Assembly (NCBI GenBank): GCA_028869325.1
Contig: JAGWST010000090.1
Coordinates: 1-6,103 of the forward strand
Source of the DNA: a bacterium
GTDB taxonomy: Bacteria > Vulcanimicrobiota > Vulcanimicrobiia > Vulcanimicrobiales > SCRA01
Reading direction: 5' to 3'
Length of the DNA: 6,103 nt
Numbering within the stretch: the stretch's first letter is position 1; each line of letters begins with the position of its first letter. The position numbers and the translations under genes are program-made. The notes below the pieces were generated by a model. That model did no database searches. It worked only from the letters and a program-made list of their open reading frames with translations, and had not been told where the DNA came from. Shown here in pieces: positions 1 through 6,050 of this stretch.

Positions 1-914
1 CGGCCGTGCTCGATGCGCTGATCTACATCCGCGAATACCTGGACGAGAGCCTGGTGGTGCGCTGCGCCTGCCGAAGCGCGATCTGCGGCTCGTGCGCTAT
101 GTGGATCAACGGCCACGCCAACCTCGCCTGCAAGAGCCGCCTGGACAAGTTCGCGGTGGACGGCAAGGTCACGGTGGAGGCCGCGCCCTCGATGCCGGTG
201 GTGCGCGATCTGGTCTGGGACATGTCGGCATTCTGGCAGAAGCACCGCGCCGTCATCCCGTGGTTAGAGCACCGCGAGCCGGTGCCGGAGCGCGAGTACG
301 CGGTGCCCAATCCTACCATGGAGAACCTCATCCAAGAGGTCAGCTGCATCTCCTGCGGCTGCTGTTTGATGGACTGCGAATCGTTTGCGGTCAACCCCGA
401 CTTTCTGGGCCCGCATGCCCTGGCGAAGGCCTATCGCTACGCCGACGATCCGCGCGACGCCATCGCCTCCGAGCGCCTGTACCGCTACAGCCAGCCCGGC
501 GGCATCTGGGACTGCACGCACTGCTACGAGTGCGTCACGCAGTGTCCCAAAGGCGTGGCTCCGCTCGATCAGATCCTCAAGCTGCGGCGCATGGCCGTGC
601 AGGCTGGATACAGCGATAACAACGGCACGCGCCACGCCGACGCCTTCGCCGAGTCGGTGCACCACGCCGGCCGCCTGGACGAGCTGATGCTGGTCCCCAA
701 GTCGCACGGCCTCTTCAACGTCGGCGCCAACCTCAAGGAGCTGCCCGGGGCCTGGAATCTGCTGCGCGCCGGCAAGCTCTTCTCGATGCTGCACGGTGCG
801 ATTCCGGGCATCGCGCGCATCCGCGAGATCTTCGCCAAAGTCGGCGGCCGTTTCGGCGGCAAGCACGACGCTGGGGCGATCGATGCCTTCGACCAACCCT
901 ATCACCGGCTATGA
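1..914 (+). CDS. sdhB: Succinate dehydrogenase/fumarate reductase iron-sulfur subunit, type E (5'-partial)
   Basis: Electron-transfer subunit that would carry electrons between a flavoprotein (SdhA/FrdA, expected upstream) and the quinone or thiol site. The reading frame is open at the left edge (first full codon at base 3), so the N-terminus is missing. Counting from codon 6-8 as residue 1, a ferredoxin-like [2Fe-2S] motif is C22-x4-C27-x2-C30-x11-C42. The second domain has C114-ISC-GC-C120-LMD-C124 and then C170-TH-C173-YE-C176-VTQ-C180-PKG. Classical SdhB has only three cysteines in the last motif and binds [3Fe-4S] there; the additional C173 matches the archaeal and epsilonproteobacterial type E enzymes, which carry a second [4Fe-4S]. 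About 120 residues follow the last cysteine, far more than the roughly 22 in E. coli SdhB, and include a GRLDEL motif resembling HdrC-like proteins. The direction (succinate oxidation or fumarate reduction) cannot be read from sequence. The family is certain, the subtype is likely. Confidence 0.93.
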   Translation, partial: AVLDALIYIREYLDESLVVRCACRSAICGSCAMWINGHANLACKSRLDKFAVDGKVTVEAAPSMPVVRDLVWDMSAFWQKHRAVIPWLEHREPVPEREYAVPNPTMENLIQEVSCISCGCCLMDCESFAVNPDFLGPHALAKAYRYADDPRDAIASERLYRYSQPGGIWDCTHCYECVTQCPKGVAPLDQILKLRRMAVQAGYSDNNGTRHADAFAESVHHAGRLDELMLVPKSHGLFNVGANLKELPGAWNLLRAGKLFSMLHGAIPGIARIREIFAKVGGRFGGKHDAGAIDAFDQPYHRL

Positions 915-923
915 CCACGCTGC

Positions 924-931
924 AGGAAGGA
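924..931 (+). promoter_or_regulatory. Ribosome binding site of sdhE
   Basis: AGGAAGGA lies 8 nt before the ATG at 940. It decides the start: the same frame is open upstream to about 796, inside sdhB, but that extension has no family similarity, while the protein beginning MKVAFWPGC starts exactly where the first CCG domain should. Confidence 0.7.
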
Positions 932-939
932 TCGCCGCG

Positions 940-1824
940 ATGAAGGTCGCCTTCTGGCCGGGCTGCGTCTCCAAGGGCGCCTGCCCCGAGCTCTACGTAT
1001 CGACGCAGCGCATCGCGCCGCTACTGGGCTTGGAGCTGCAGGAGCTCACCGAGGCGCCGTGTTGCGGCTCGGGGGTGATCAGTGAGCAGAATCCCGCGCT
1101 GGCCGACTCGCTCAACGGCCTGATGCTGGCGATGGCCGAGGCGCAGGGCGCCGACCTGATGACCATCTGCAGCGTCTGCCAGGGCACCATCAGCCGCCAT
1201 AACCACGCTTTCCTCAACGACCCCCAGCGGCTGGAGCGCGCCAACGCCGTGATCGCCTCCGACGGCTTCCGCTATCGCGGCACCACGCAGGTCAAGCACT
1301 TGCTCTGGATCCTGGTCGAGGACATCGGCCTCGAGCGCATCCGCCCGCTGGTGAAGCGCCCGCTGCACGGATTGAAGGTCGCGCCGTTTTACGGCTGCCA
1401 GATCCTGCGCCCGGAGGATGCGCTGGGCATTCGCGACCATCCGCAGCGCAAGACCTACATGGAGCAGCTGATCACGCTGGTCGGGGCGGAGCCGGTGGAG
1501 TACCATGGCAAGAGCAAGTGCTGCGGCTTTCCGCTGGTGACGTTCAACAAGGAACGCTCGCTGGCGATGGGCGGCAGCCACATGGTCGAGGCGCGCGAGA
1601 AGGGCGCCGACGTCATGGTTACGCCGTGTCCGCAGTGTCACCTCAACCTCGACGCGATGCAGCCCGACGCGGCGCGCGTGCTAAAGCGCCGCATCGACGT
1701 CCCGATCTTCCACCTGCCGCAGTTGCTGGGCTTGGCCTTCGGCTTCACGCCCGAGGAGCTGCGCCTCAACCGTCACGTCGTCGCCACGCGCGGCGCGCTC
1801 GAGCGCATCGAGCTCAAAGCCTAG
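940..1824 (+). CDS. sdhE: HdrB-like CCG-domain subunit of type E succinate dehydrogenase/fumarate reductase
   Basis: A 294-residue soluble protein with two cysteine-rich CCG domains, the fold of heterodisulfide reductase subunit B. Domain 1 has C9, C41-C42-G and C77-SV-C80; domain 2 has C153, C194-C195-G and C230-PQ-C233, so both CX(n)CCGX(n)CXXC motifs are complete. The end, HLPQLLGLAFG (258-268), is typical of HdrB relatives. In Sulfolobales, Campylobacter and some other lineages such a subunit (SdhE, formerly called SdhC) replaces the haem-containing membrane anchors of succinate dehydrogenase. In methanogen thiol:fumarate reductase the same domain is fused to the iron-sulfur subunit (TfrB). 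I see no transmembrane segment. It starts 25 nt after sdhB, so the two are surely cotranscribed, and it is the last gene of the operon because the next gene is convergent. Alternatives are a GlpC/HdrB-type oxidoreductase subunit, but adjacency to an extra-cysteine SdhB makes type E the better call. The symbol follows type E usage and is unrelated to the flavinylation factor also called SdhE. Confidence 0.88.
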   Translation: MKVAFWPGCVSKGACPELYVSTQRIAPLLGLELQELTEAPCCGSGVISEQNPALADSLNGLMLAMAEAQGADLMTICSVCQGTISRHNHAFLNDPQRLERANAVIASDGFRYRGTTQVKHLLWILVEDIGLERIRPLVKRPLHGLKVAPFYGCQILRPEDALGIRDHPQRKTYMEQLITLVGAEPVEYHGKSKCCGFPLVTFNKERSLAMGGSHMVEAREKGADVMVTPCPQCHLNLDAMQPDAARVLKRRIDVPIFHLPQLLGLAFGFTPEELRLNRHVVATRGALERIELKA

Positions 1825-1849
1825 CGGCCGTCACCGGCATCGTCGGCAG

Positions 1850-1866
1850 CGGGCGGAGTCCGCCGC
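1850..1866. terminator. Possible hairpin between convergent genes
   Basis: In the 48-bp gap between the convergent sdhE and dehydrogenase genes there is a 5-bp stem GGCGG/CCGCC (1852-1856 with 1860-1864) around AGT. It can be lengthened by two pairs if one G bulges. No T-tract follows on either strand, so a Rho-independent terminator is not demonstrated; placement is the main support. Confidence 0.25.
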
Positions 1867-1872
1867 GCAGCG

Positions 1873-2843
1873 CTAACGCGGCTCGTTGACCGCCGTGGGC
1901 GGGCGCTCGCCGCGCAGGTAGGCCAGGCAGTTCTCCGCCGCGATGGCCACCATCTTCGCGCGCGTCTCGACGGTGGCGGAGCCGATGTGCGGTGTGAGCA
2001 CCGCGTTCTCGCAGGCCAACAGGGCGGGATGGACCTCCGGCTCACGCTCGTAGACGTCGACGCCGGCGCCGGCGATCCAGCCCTCGCGCAACGCCTTGGC
2101 CAGCGCCGCCTCGTCGACCACCGGCCCGCGCGAGGTGTTGATCACGTGCGCCGTCGGCTTGAGCAAGCCAGCTCGTTCTCGCCCAGCCAGTGGCGCGTCT
2201 CCGGTTGGAGCGGCATGTGCAGCGAGAGGAAGTCGGCCTCGCGCAGCAGCGCCGGCTTGTCGACGAAGACCGCGCCGTAGGCGTGCTCCACCTCTTCGGC
2301 GGCGCGGCGCGCGCCCGTGTAGATCACGCGCATGTCGAATCCGCGCGCGCGTTTGGCTACCGCCTGCCCGATGCGGCCGAAGCCGGCCAGTCCCAGCGTC
2401 TTGCCGTGCACGTCGGCGCCCAGCAGCGTCATCATGCTCCAGATCCGGTACTTGCCGCCGCGCAGGTAGCGTTCCGCCTCGCCCATGCGGCGCGCAGTGG
2501 CCATGATCAAGGCCCAGGCCAGATCCGCCGTGGTGTCCGTCAAGACACCGGGCGTATTGGCGATCCACACGCCGCGCGCGCTGGCCGCGGGTACGTCGAC
2601 GTTATCGTAGCCGACCGCCACGTTGGCCACGATCCGCAGCGCGGGGCAACGGTCCAGCAACGCTCCGTCGACGCGATCCGTCCACTGCGTGACCATCGCC
2701 GTGCACTCTCTCGCCCTCTCGGCCAGCTCCTGTGTGGAGAGCGGCCGGTCGCCGCGATTCACCTCCACGTCGTAGAGGGTCGCAAGGCGCGCGATGCCCT
2801 CGTCCGGAACCATGCGCGTGACGAATGCCCTGGGTCGAACCAT
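1873..2843 (-). pseudogene. D-2-hydroxyacid dehydrogenase (glyoxylate/hydroxypyruvate reductase type), frameshifted
   Basis: NAD(P)-dependent reductase of the D-isomer 2-hydroxyacid dehydrogenase family; closest in appearance to glyoxylate/hydroxypyruvate reductases, which make glycolate or D-glycerate. Two frames hold it. The first, from the ATG at 2843, carries the N-terminal substrate domain ([26 protein letters not shown]) and the Rossmann motif [11 protein letters not shown], and runs to GENELA. The second continues from [14 protein letters not shown] through GVDVYEREP and [11 protein letters not shown] to VNEPR and a TAG at 1873. The catalytic Arg (TSRG), Glu (YEREP) and His (TPHIG) are all in the second frame. 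Restoring one base near 2166 gives about 323 residues, the normal family length, with GENELA-LLKPT as expected; as read, the first frame ends at a TGA at 2142-2144, before any catalytic residue. No other damage is seen, so this is either a very recent mutation or a sequencing/assembly error. The cofactor preference (NADH or NADPH) I cannot settle. Confidence 0.88.
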
Positions 2844-2846
2844 CTT

Positions 2847-2860
2847 GGAGGCCAGCCTCC
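2847..2860 (-). promoter_or_regulatory. Shine-Dalgarno of the dehydrogenase inside a small inverted repeat
   Basis: Read on the minus strand, GGGAGG lies 12 nt before the ATG at 2843 and is the only good ribosome binding site. It forms one arm of a 5-6 bp inverted repeat (GGAGGC and GCCTCC, almost touching), so GGAGG could pair with CCTCC around CTGG just before the start codon. Whether this lowers translation is inference. Confidence 0.4.
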
Positions 2861-2950
2861 CGATCTAGGGGCGCTCCAACCGCGCTTCTCGGCGTGCGTG
2901 CCGCGCCCTTCCGCGGCCAAAGGGCCGTTTCCCGGAGCGGGCGAACACCG

Positions 2951-2955
2951 GGAGG
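2951..2955 (+). promoter_or_regulatory. Ribosome binding site of the 50-residue membrane protein
   Basis: A perfect GGAGG, but only 3 nt before the ATG at 2959, closer than the usual 5-9 nt. It is the main translational support for that small gene. Confidence 0.5.
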
Positions 2956-2958
2956 CTC

Positions 2959-3111
2959 ATGGTCCCACTCAAGACGTGGCAGCTCTTGGGGCTGCTGGTA
3001 CTCGTGATCCTGACGATCGTCGTTCTCTTTCGCTATAGCCGCTCGCTCGCGCAACGCGAGGGAGATGCTCGTCCGCCGGTCGCCGCGGCGGCATTTTGGG
3101 TACAGGAATAA
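2959..3111 (+). CDS. Small single-span membrane protein of unknown function (50 aa)
   Basis: I do not recognise a family. The predicted product has 50 residues: a short start MVPLKTWQ, a strongly hydrophobic helix of about 16 residues from L9 to F24, then a basic stretch (R25, R28, R33) and a short tail ending AAAAFWVQE. By the positive-inside rule the basic side after the helix is likely cytoplasmic, but K5 makes this uncertain. Support for a real gene: a GGAGG before the ATG, a clean hydrophobic segment, and a TAA that ends two bases before the GTG of the phosphomannomutase, whose ribosome binding site lies inside the last codons here. Translational coupling is therefore likely. It is the first gene of the operon. 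It has no lipobox and no cleavable signal peptide that I can see, so it looks like an anchored small protein. Role unknown. Confidence 0.6.
   Translation: MVPLKTWQLLGLLVLVILTIVVLFRYSRSLAQREGDARPPVAAAAFWVQE
3104..3108 (+). promoter_or_regulatory. Ribosome binding site deciding the phosphomannomutase start
   Basis: AGGAA with 5 nt to the GTG at 3114. This favours GTG 3114 over the in-frame TTG at 3096, which would have no comparable site and would overlap the small membrane protein gene. Confidence 0.6.
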
Positions 3112-3113
3112 TC

Positions 3114-4481
3114 GTGCAAGCGCAATTCGACCTCGGTGTCTTCAAGAGCTACGATATTCGGGGCATCTATCCGACGCAGCTCAACGACGCGTTCGCCTAT
3201 GAGTTCGGGCGCGGCTTCGCCGCTTACCTGATCGCCGGCAGCCGGCCGGGTGCCGTGCTGAGCGTGGCCGTGGGGCGCGACATGCGCACCAGCGGGCCCG
3301 CGCTCGCGCAGGCCTTCACACGCGGTCTGACCGAGCAGGGCGTCGACGTCGTGGACGTCGGCCTGGTCTCCACCGACGCCATCTACTTCGCCGTCGGCAA
3401 GTACGGGCTCGACGGCGGCGCGATGATCACGGCCTCGCACAACCCCAAGGACTACAACGGCTTCAAGCTGTGCCGCAGCCAGGCCATCGCGCTCTCCGCC
3501 AAGGAGGGGCTCGAGGAGATCCGCGCCACGATCGAGGGCGGCACATACCCCGCGCCGCCGCGCCGCGGCAGCGCATCGCAGCGTGAGATCCTCGAGGACT
3601 TTGCGCTGCACTGTCTCTCGTTCGTCGACGTCGCGAAGATCAAGCCGTTCAAGATCGCCATCGACTGCGGCAACGGCATGGGCGGCAAGACCGTGCCGTA
3701 CGTCTTCAAGCACCTGGCCTGCCAGGTGATCCCGCTCTTCTTCGAGCTCGACGGCTCCTTTCCGAACCACCCGCCCAGCCCGATCGAGCCGGAGAACATG
3801 GTGGACGTGCAGCGCGCCGTGTTGGAGAACGGCTGCGATCTGGGCGTGGCCTTCGACGGCGACGCCGATCGCATGTTCGTGGTCGACGAGAAGGGCGAGC
3901 TGATCGAGGGCGGTACCGTGACGGCGCTGGTGGCGGAGAACGAATTGCGCAAGCATCCCGGCGCCAAGATCCTCTACAACCTGATCTGCAGCCGCAGCGT
4001 GCCCGAGTGGATCGAGCGCCACGGCGGCAGGCCGTTACGCTCTCAGGTCGGTCACTCGCTGATCAAGGCCACCATGCGCAGCGAGGACGTCGTCTTTGGC
4101 GGCGAACACTCCGGGCACTTCTACTTCCGCGACAATTGGTATGCGGACAGCGGGATGATCGCGCTGTTGGAGTCTCTGGAGGTCTTCTCGGCGGCCAACA
4201 GGCCGGTGAGCCAGGTGGTAGCGCCCCTGCAGCAGCGCTTCCAGTCCGGTGAGATCAATAGCACGATCGCCGACATTCCCGGCAAGCTCAAGGAGATCGA
4301 GCGCACCTACGCAGATGCCAAGATCGATCACCTGGACGGCGTGACGGTGCAGTACGGCGACTGGTGGTTCAACGTGCGTCCGTCGAACACGGAGCCGCTG
4401 CTGCGCCTGAATCTCGAAGCCGACAGCCGGGCGACCATGGAGCGTAAGCGCGACGAGGTCCTGGCATTGATCCGCTCCTGA
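3114..4481 (+). CDS. manB: Phosphomannomutase/phosphoglucomutase
   Basis: Cytosolic alpha-D-phosphohexomutase interconverting hexose 6-phosphate and hexose 1-phosphate (mannose and/or glucose), supplying precursors for GDP-mannose or UDP-glucose. The product from GTG 3114 has 455 residues, normal for the family, and all four active-site loops are present: phosphoserine loop TASHNP with Ser108 (106-111), Mg-binding DGDADR with D248, D250 and D252, sugar-specificity loop GEHSGH (330-335), and the phosphate-binding RPSNTEPLLR (422-431) in domain 4. The N-terminal KSYDIRGIYP is also typical. The GEHSGH loop and RPSNTEP argue for ManB/AlgC-type enzymes rather than phosphoglucosamine mutase (GlmM), which usually shows RPSGTEP; whether mannose or glucose is preferred cannot be told. 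It follows the small membrane protein by two bases and precedes the 101-residue gene by 10, so they are one operon. The family is certain, the symbol is a best match. Confidence 0.95.
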   Translation: MQAQFDLGVFKSYDIRGIYPTQLNDAFAYEFGRGFAAYLIAGSRPGAVLSVAVGRDMRTSGPALAQAFTRGLTEQGVDVVDVGLVSTDAIYFAVGKYGLDGGAMITASHNPKDYNGFKLCRSQAIALSAKEGLEEIRATIEGGTYPAPPRRGSASQREILEDFALHCLSFVDVAKIKPFKIAIDCGNGMGGKTVPYVFKHLACQVIPLFFELDGSFPNHPPSPIEPENMVDVQRAVLENGCDLGVAFDGDADRMFVVDEKGELIEGGTVTALVAENELRKHPGAKILYNLICSRSVPEWIERHGGRPLRSQVGHSLIKATMRSEDVVFGGEHSGHFYFRDNWYADSGMIALLESLEVFSAANRPVSQVVAPLQQRFQSGEINSTIADIPGKLKEIERTYADAKIDHLDGVTVQYGDWWFNVRPSNTEPLLRLNLEADSRATMERKRDEVLALIRS

Positions 4482-4491
4482 CGGGGAGCGA

Positions 4492-4797
4492 ATGCCGGTG
4501 ACCAGCATGGCGATGGAGCGCGTCCGCCGCGAGGTGCAACTACCACCCGACTGGGGCCCCGAGACGTTCGAGCAGGCCCTTTCCAGCTTTGTGAAAATGT
4601 ACGGCCACCGGCCGATGGTGATCTTAGGAGGCCCCGCCACGCTCGCGCGCTTCTGCCGGCACTACGAGCGCAGCATCGAGGTCGCCTACGGCGGTTCCCC
4701 CCGGTACGAGGGTATCCCGCTCCACGCGGCGATCCTCCAGCCCGACGTCGTTGCGTTCGAGGGAGAGGTCGACGAGGAGATCATGGGTGATTGGTAA
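4492..4797 (+). CDS. Conserved-looking protein of unknown function (101 aa)
   Basis: I do not recognise this protein. The product is small, soluble and acidic toward its C-terminus, with no signal peptide, membrane segment or cysteine cluster (one Cys). Visible parts are an N-terminal helix-like WGPETFEQALSSFVKMYG, a central HRPMVILGGPATLARFCRHY, then YEGIPLHAAILQPDVVAF and an acidic end EGEVDEEIMGDW. The ordered alternation of hydrophobic and charged residues and the codon usage, which match the neighbours, suggest a real globular domain. GGGGAG lies only 3 nt before the ATG at 4492; ATGs at 4507 and 4513 are in frame, and 4507 has GGTGA at 5 nt spacing, so the start may be five residues shorter. 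It lies 10 nt after the mutase gene and its end overlaps the start of nagA, so it should be made together with both. A regulatory or scaffolding role for the sugar enzymes would be guesswork. Confidence 0.75.
   Translation: MPVTSMAMERVRREVQLPPDWGPETFEQALSSFVKMYGHRPMVILGGPATLARFCRHYERSIEVAYGGSPRYEGIPLHAAILQPDVVAFEGEVDEEIMGDW
4775..4780 (+). promoter_or_regulatory. Ribosome binding site favouring the GTG start of nagA
   Basis: AGGAGA, within the end of the preceding gene, lies 6 nt before GTG 4787. The alternative ATG at 4811 has only a weak GAAG upstream. The site makes the 11-bp gene overlap and translational coupling likely. Confidence 0.55.
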
Positions 4798-5968
4798 CGA
4801 AGTAACGGTCATGCCCGACTCGCTCATTCTCGGCCCGGCGCAGCTCGCGGTTGGAGACGGGACCACCCGTTACGGGCGCATCGCCATCTCCGGCGGACGA
4901 ATCGCCGACGTGCTGGAAGGCTCGGGCCCGAGCGATATTCCCGTTCCATCCGGTGCGACCATCACACCCGGTTTGATCGATGTCCATACCAACGGCGCCG
5001 ACGACCATCTCTTCCTGCGCGATCAAGCGGCGGCGGTGGGCGTCGCATCGGCCTTCTATGCACGGTGCGGGGCCACGGGCTTCGTCGCCTCGATCATGAC
5101 GGCGCCGTGGGAGTCGATGCTGCACGCCGGCAGCGCCGTGGCCGAGGCCGCGCACGAGCTGGAGGAGACCGGCCCGCTGGGCGCGCGTTGCTTGGGCCTG
5201 CAGTTCGAGGGTCCGTTCCTCAATCCAAAGTTCCGCCGCGTGCACCGCGCGGAGTGGCTGCTGCCGGCGACGATGGATCGCGTGCGGAGCGCCGTGGAGG
5301 CCTGCCGGGGGGCGCTGGTGATGATGGCGATGGCGCCCGAGGTAGAGGGTGTCGCCGATGCCGCGCGCTGGCTGCACGCACAGGGCATCGTCTGTGCCGC
5401 CGCCCACACCAGCGCCAAGTACGCCGAGGGCGTGCTGGCCATCGGCGTCGGCTTCCGTACGCTCACGCATGCCTTCAACGGCATGGGGCCGCTCGATCAT
5501 CGCGAGCCCTCGCTGCTGCCCGCCTTCATCGAGGACAGCCGCACCACCATCCAGTTCATCTGCGACGGCATGCACGTGGCGCCGCCGACGGTCAACGTGC
5601 TCTACCGCGCCTGTGGTGACCGGCTAGTGATCGCCAGCGACAACATGCCGCCCATGGGGCCCGACTATCACATCGAAGGCGGCGTGATGCGTGCCGGCGA
5701 CGGCACGATCGCCGGCTCGGCGCTGCGCGTCGATCAAGGCGTGCGCAACCTGATGGCCTTCGCCCACATCCCCTTCGAGCGCGCCGTCATCGCGGGAACC
5801 GCGGCACCGGCACGCCTGCTGGGCCTCGATCGCGAGATGGGCACCATCGCGCCGGGGCGGCGCGCCGATCTAGCCATCTGGGACTCCGAGTATCGCGTCG
5901 TCGCCACGCTGCTGGCCGGCATGCCGGTCTACGGCGCCGACTACCTCGACGCCCGCGCCGCCTCGTAA
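4787..5968 (+). CDS. nagA: N-acetylglucosamine-6-phosphate deacetylase
   Basis: Amidohydrolase that removes acetate from N-acetylglucosamine 6-phosphate to give glucosamine 6-phosphate, used in amino-sugar catabolism and cell-wall recycling. The product from GTG 4787 has 393 residues, normal for NagA; ATG 4811 would give 385. Metal and catalytic residues can be followed: H67-T-N69 at the end of strand 1, E141 in FEGPFLNP, H207 in AAHTSA, H228 in THAFNGM, H263 in DGMHVAP and the catalytic D285 in SDNM. The C-terminal half of the composite beta-sandwich is shown by GTIAPGRRADLAIWD (352-366). Two points are unusual: HTN replaces the HxH of two-metal enzymes (E. coli has QLN and one metal), and the substrate-loop GAH/GTH is RVH (151-153). 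It could therefore act on a related N-acyl amino-sugar phosphate. No nagB or transporter lies in the window. It is the last gene of the operon. Confidence 0.92.
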   Translation: MIGNEVTVMPDSLILGPAQLAVGDGTTRYGRIAISGGRIADVLEGSGPSDIPVPSGATITPGLIDVHTNGADDHLFLRDQAAAVGVASAFYARCGATGFVASIMTAPWESMLHAGSAVAEAAHELEETGPLGARCLGLQFEGPFLNPKFRRVHRAEWLLPATMDRVRSAVEACRGALVMMAMAPEVEGVADAARWLHAQGIVCAAAHTSAKYAEGVLAIGVGFRTLTHAFNGMGPLDHREPSLLPAFIEDSRTTIQFICDGMHVAPPTVNVLYRACGDRLVIASDNMPPMGPDYHIEGGVMRAGDGTIAGSALRVDQGVRNLMAFAHIPFERAVIAGTAAPARLLGLDREMGTIAPGRRADLAIWDSEYRVVATLLAGMPVYGADYLDARAAS

Positions 5969-5993
5969 CGATCTACATCCGGGTTACCGCGCC

Positions 5994-6050
5994 GGCTGGT
6001 GTGTTCCGCATGCTGTCGCTGTGAGCATAGGCAACCAGCCTTGTGGTTTT
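5994..6050 (+). terminator. Possible terminator of the nagA operon (nested hairpin plus T-rich tail)
   Basis: Arms GGCTGGT (5994-6000) and ACCAGCC (6034-6040) pair perfectly over 7 bp and enclose a second stem ATGCT/AGCAT (6010-6014, 6024-6028). TTGTGGTTTT follows directly. The large loop and interrupted T-tract make this weaker than a classical intrinsic terminator, but its place, 25 bp after the nagA stop and before a new promoter, fits. Confidence 0.4.

Larger units (their letters stand above)
2844..2958. promoter_or_regulatory. Divergent promoter region
   Basis: This 115-bp gap separates the minus-strand dehydrogenase from the plus-strand operon and must hold at least one promoter for each direction. 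I find no convincing -35/-10 pair by eye. Visible structure: a 5-bp stem CGGCC/GGCCG around AAAG (2914-2927) followed by TTT, and a perfect 9-bp inverted pair AGCCTCCCG (2854-2862) with CGGGAGGCT (2949-2957), whose arms coincide with the two Shine-Dalgarno sites and so may be chance. Confidence 0.4.

Noticed and set aside
796..939. Upstream in-frame extension of sdhE
   Set aside because: It would overlap sdhB by over 100 bp, gives Ser/Ala/Arg-rich residues without family similarity, and ATG 940 has a good Shine-Dalgarno.
911..943. Ten-codon frame at the ATGA overlap with the sdhB stop
   Set aside because: It encodes MTTLQEGSPR only, contains the sdhE ribosome binding site, and has no sign of selection; at most it could aid coupling.
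2142..2180. Programmed ribosomal frameshifting in the dehydrogenase
   Set aside because: No slippery heptamer or strong downstream structure is seen, and this family is not known to use recoding; a simple deletion or read error explains it.
3033..4022. Long open antisense frame across the phosphomannomutase gene
   Set aside because: A by-product of high-GC codon bias opposite a gene with all its active-site motifs; its translation is low in complexity (His/Val/Leu/Arg/Asp-rich) and matches nothing.
4751..4810. Start of nagA at GTG/ATG-like codons before 4787
   Set aside because: The added residues (RSRERSTRRSW) are Arg-rich, come from the overlap with the 101-residue gene, and have no match to NagA N-termini.
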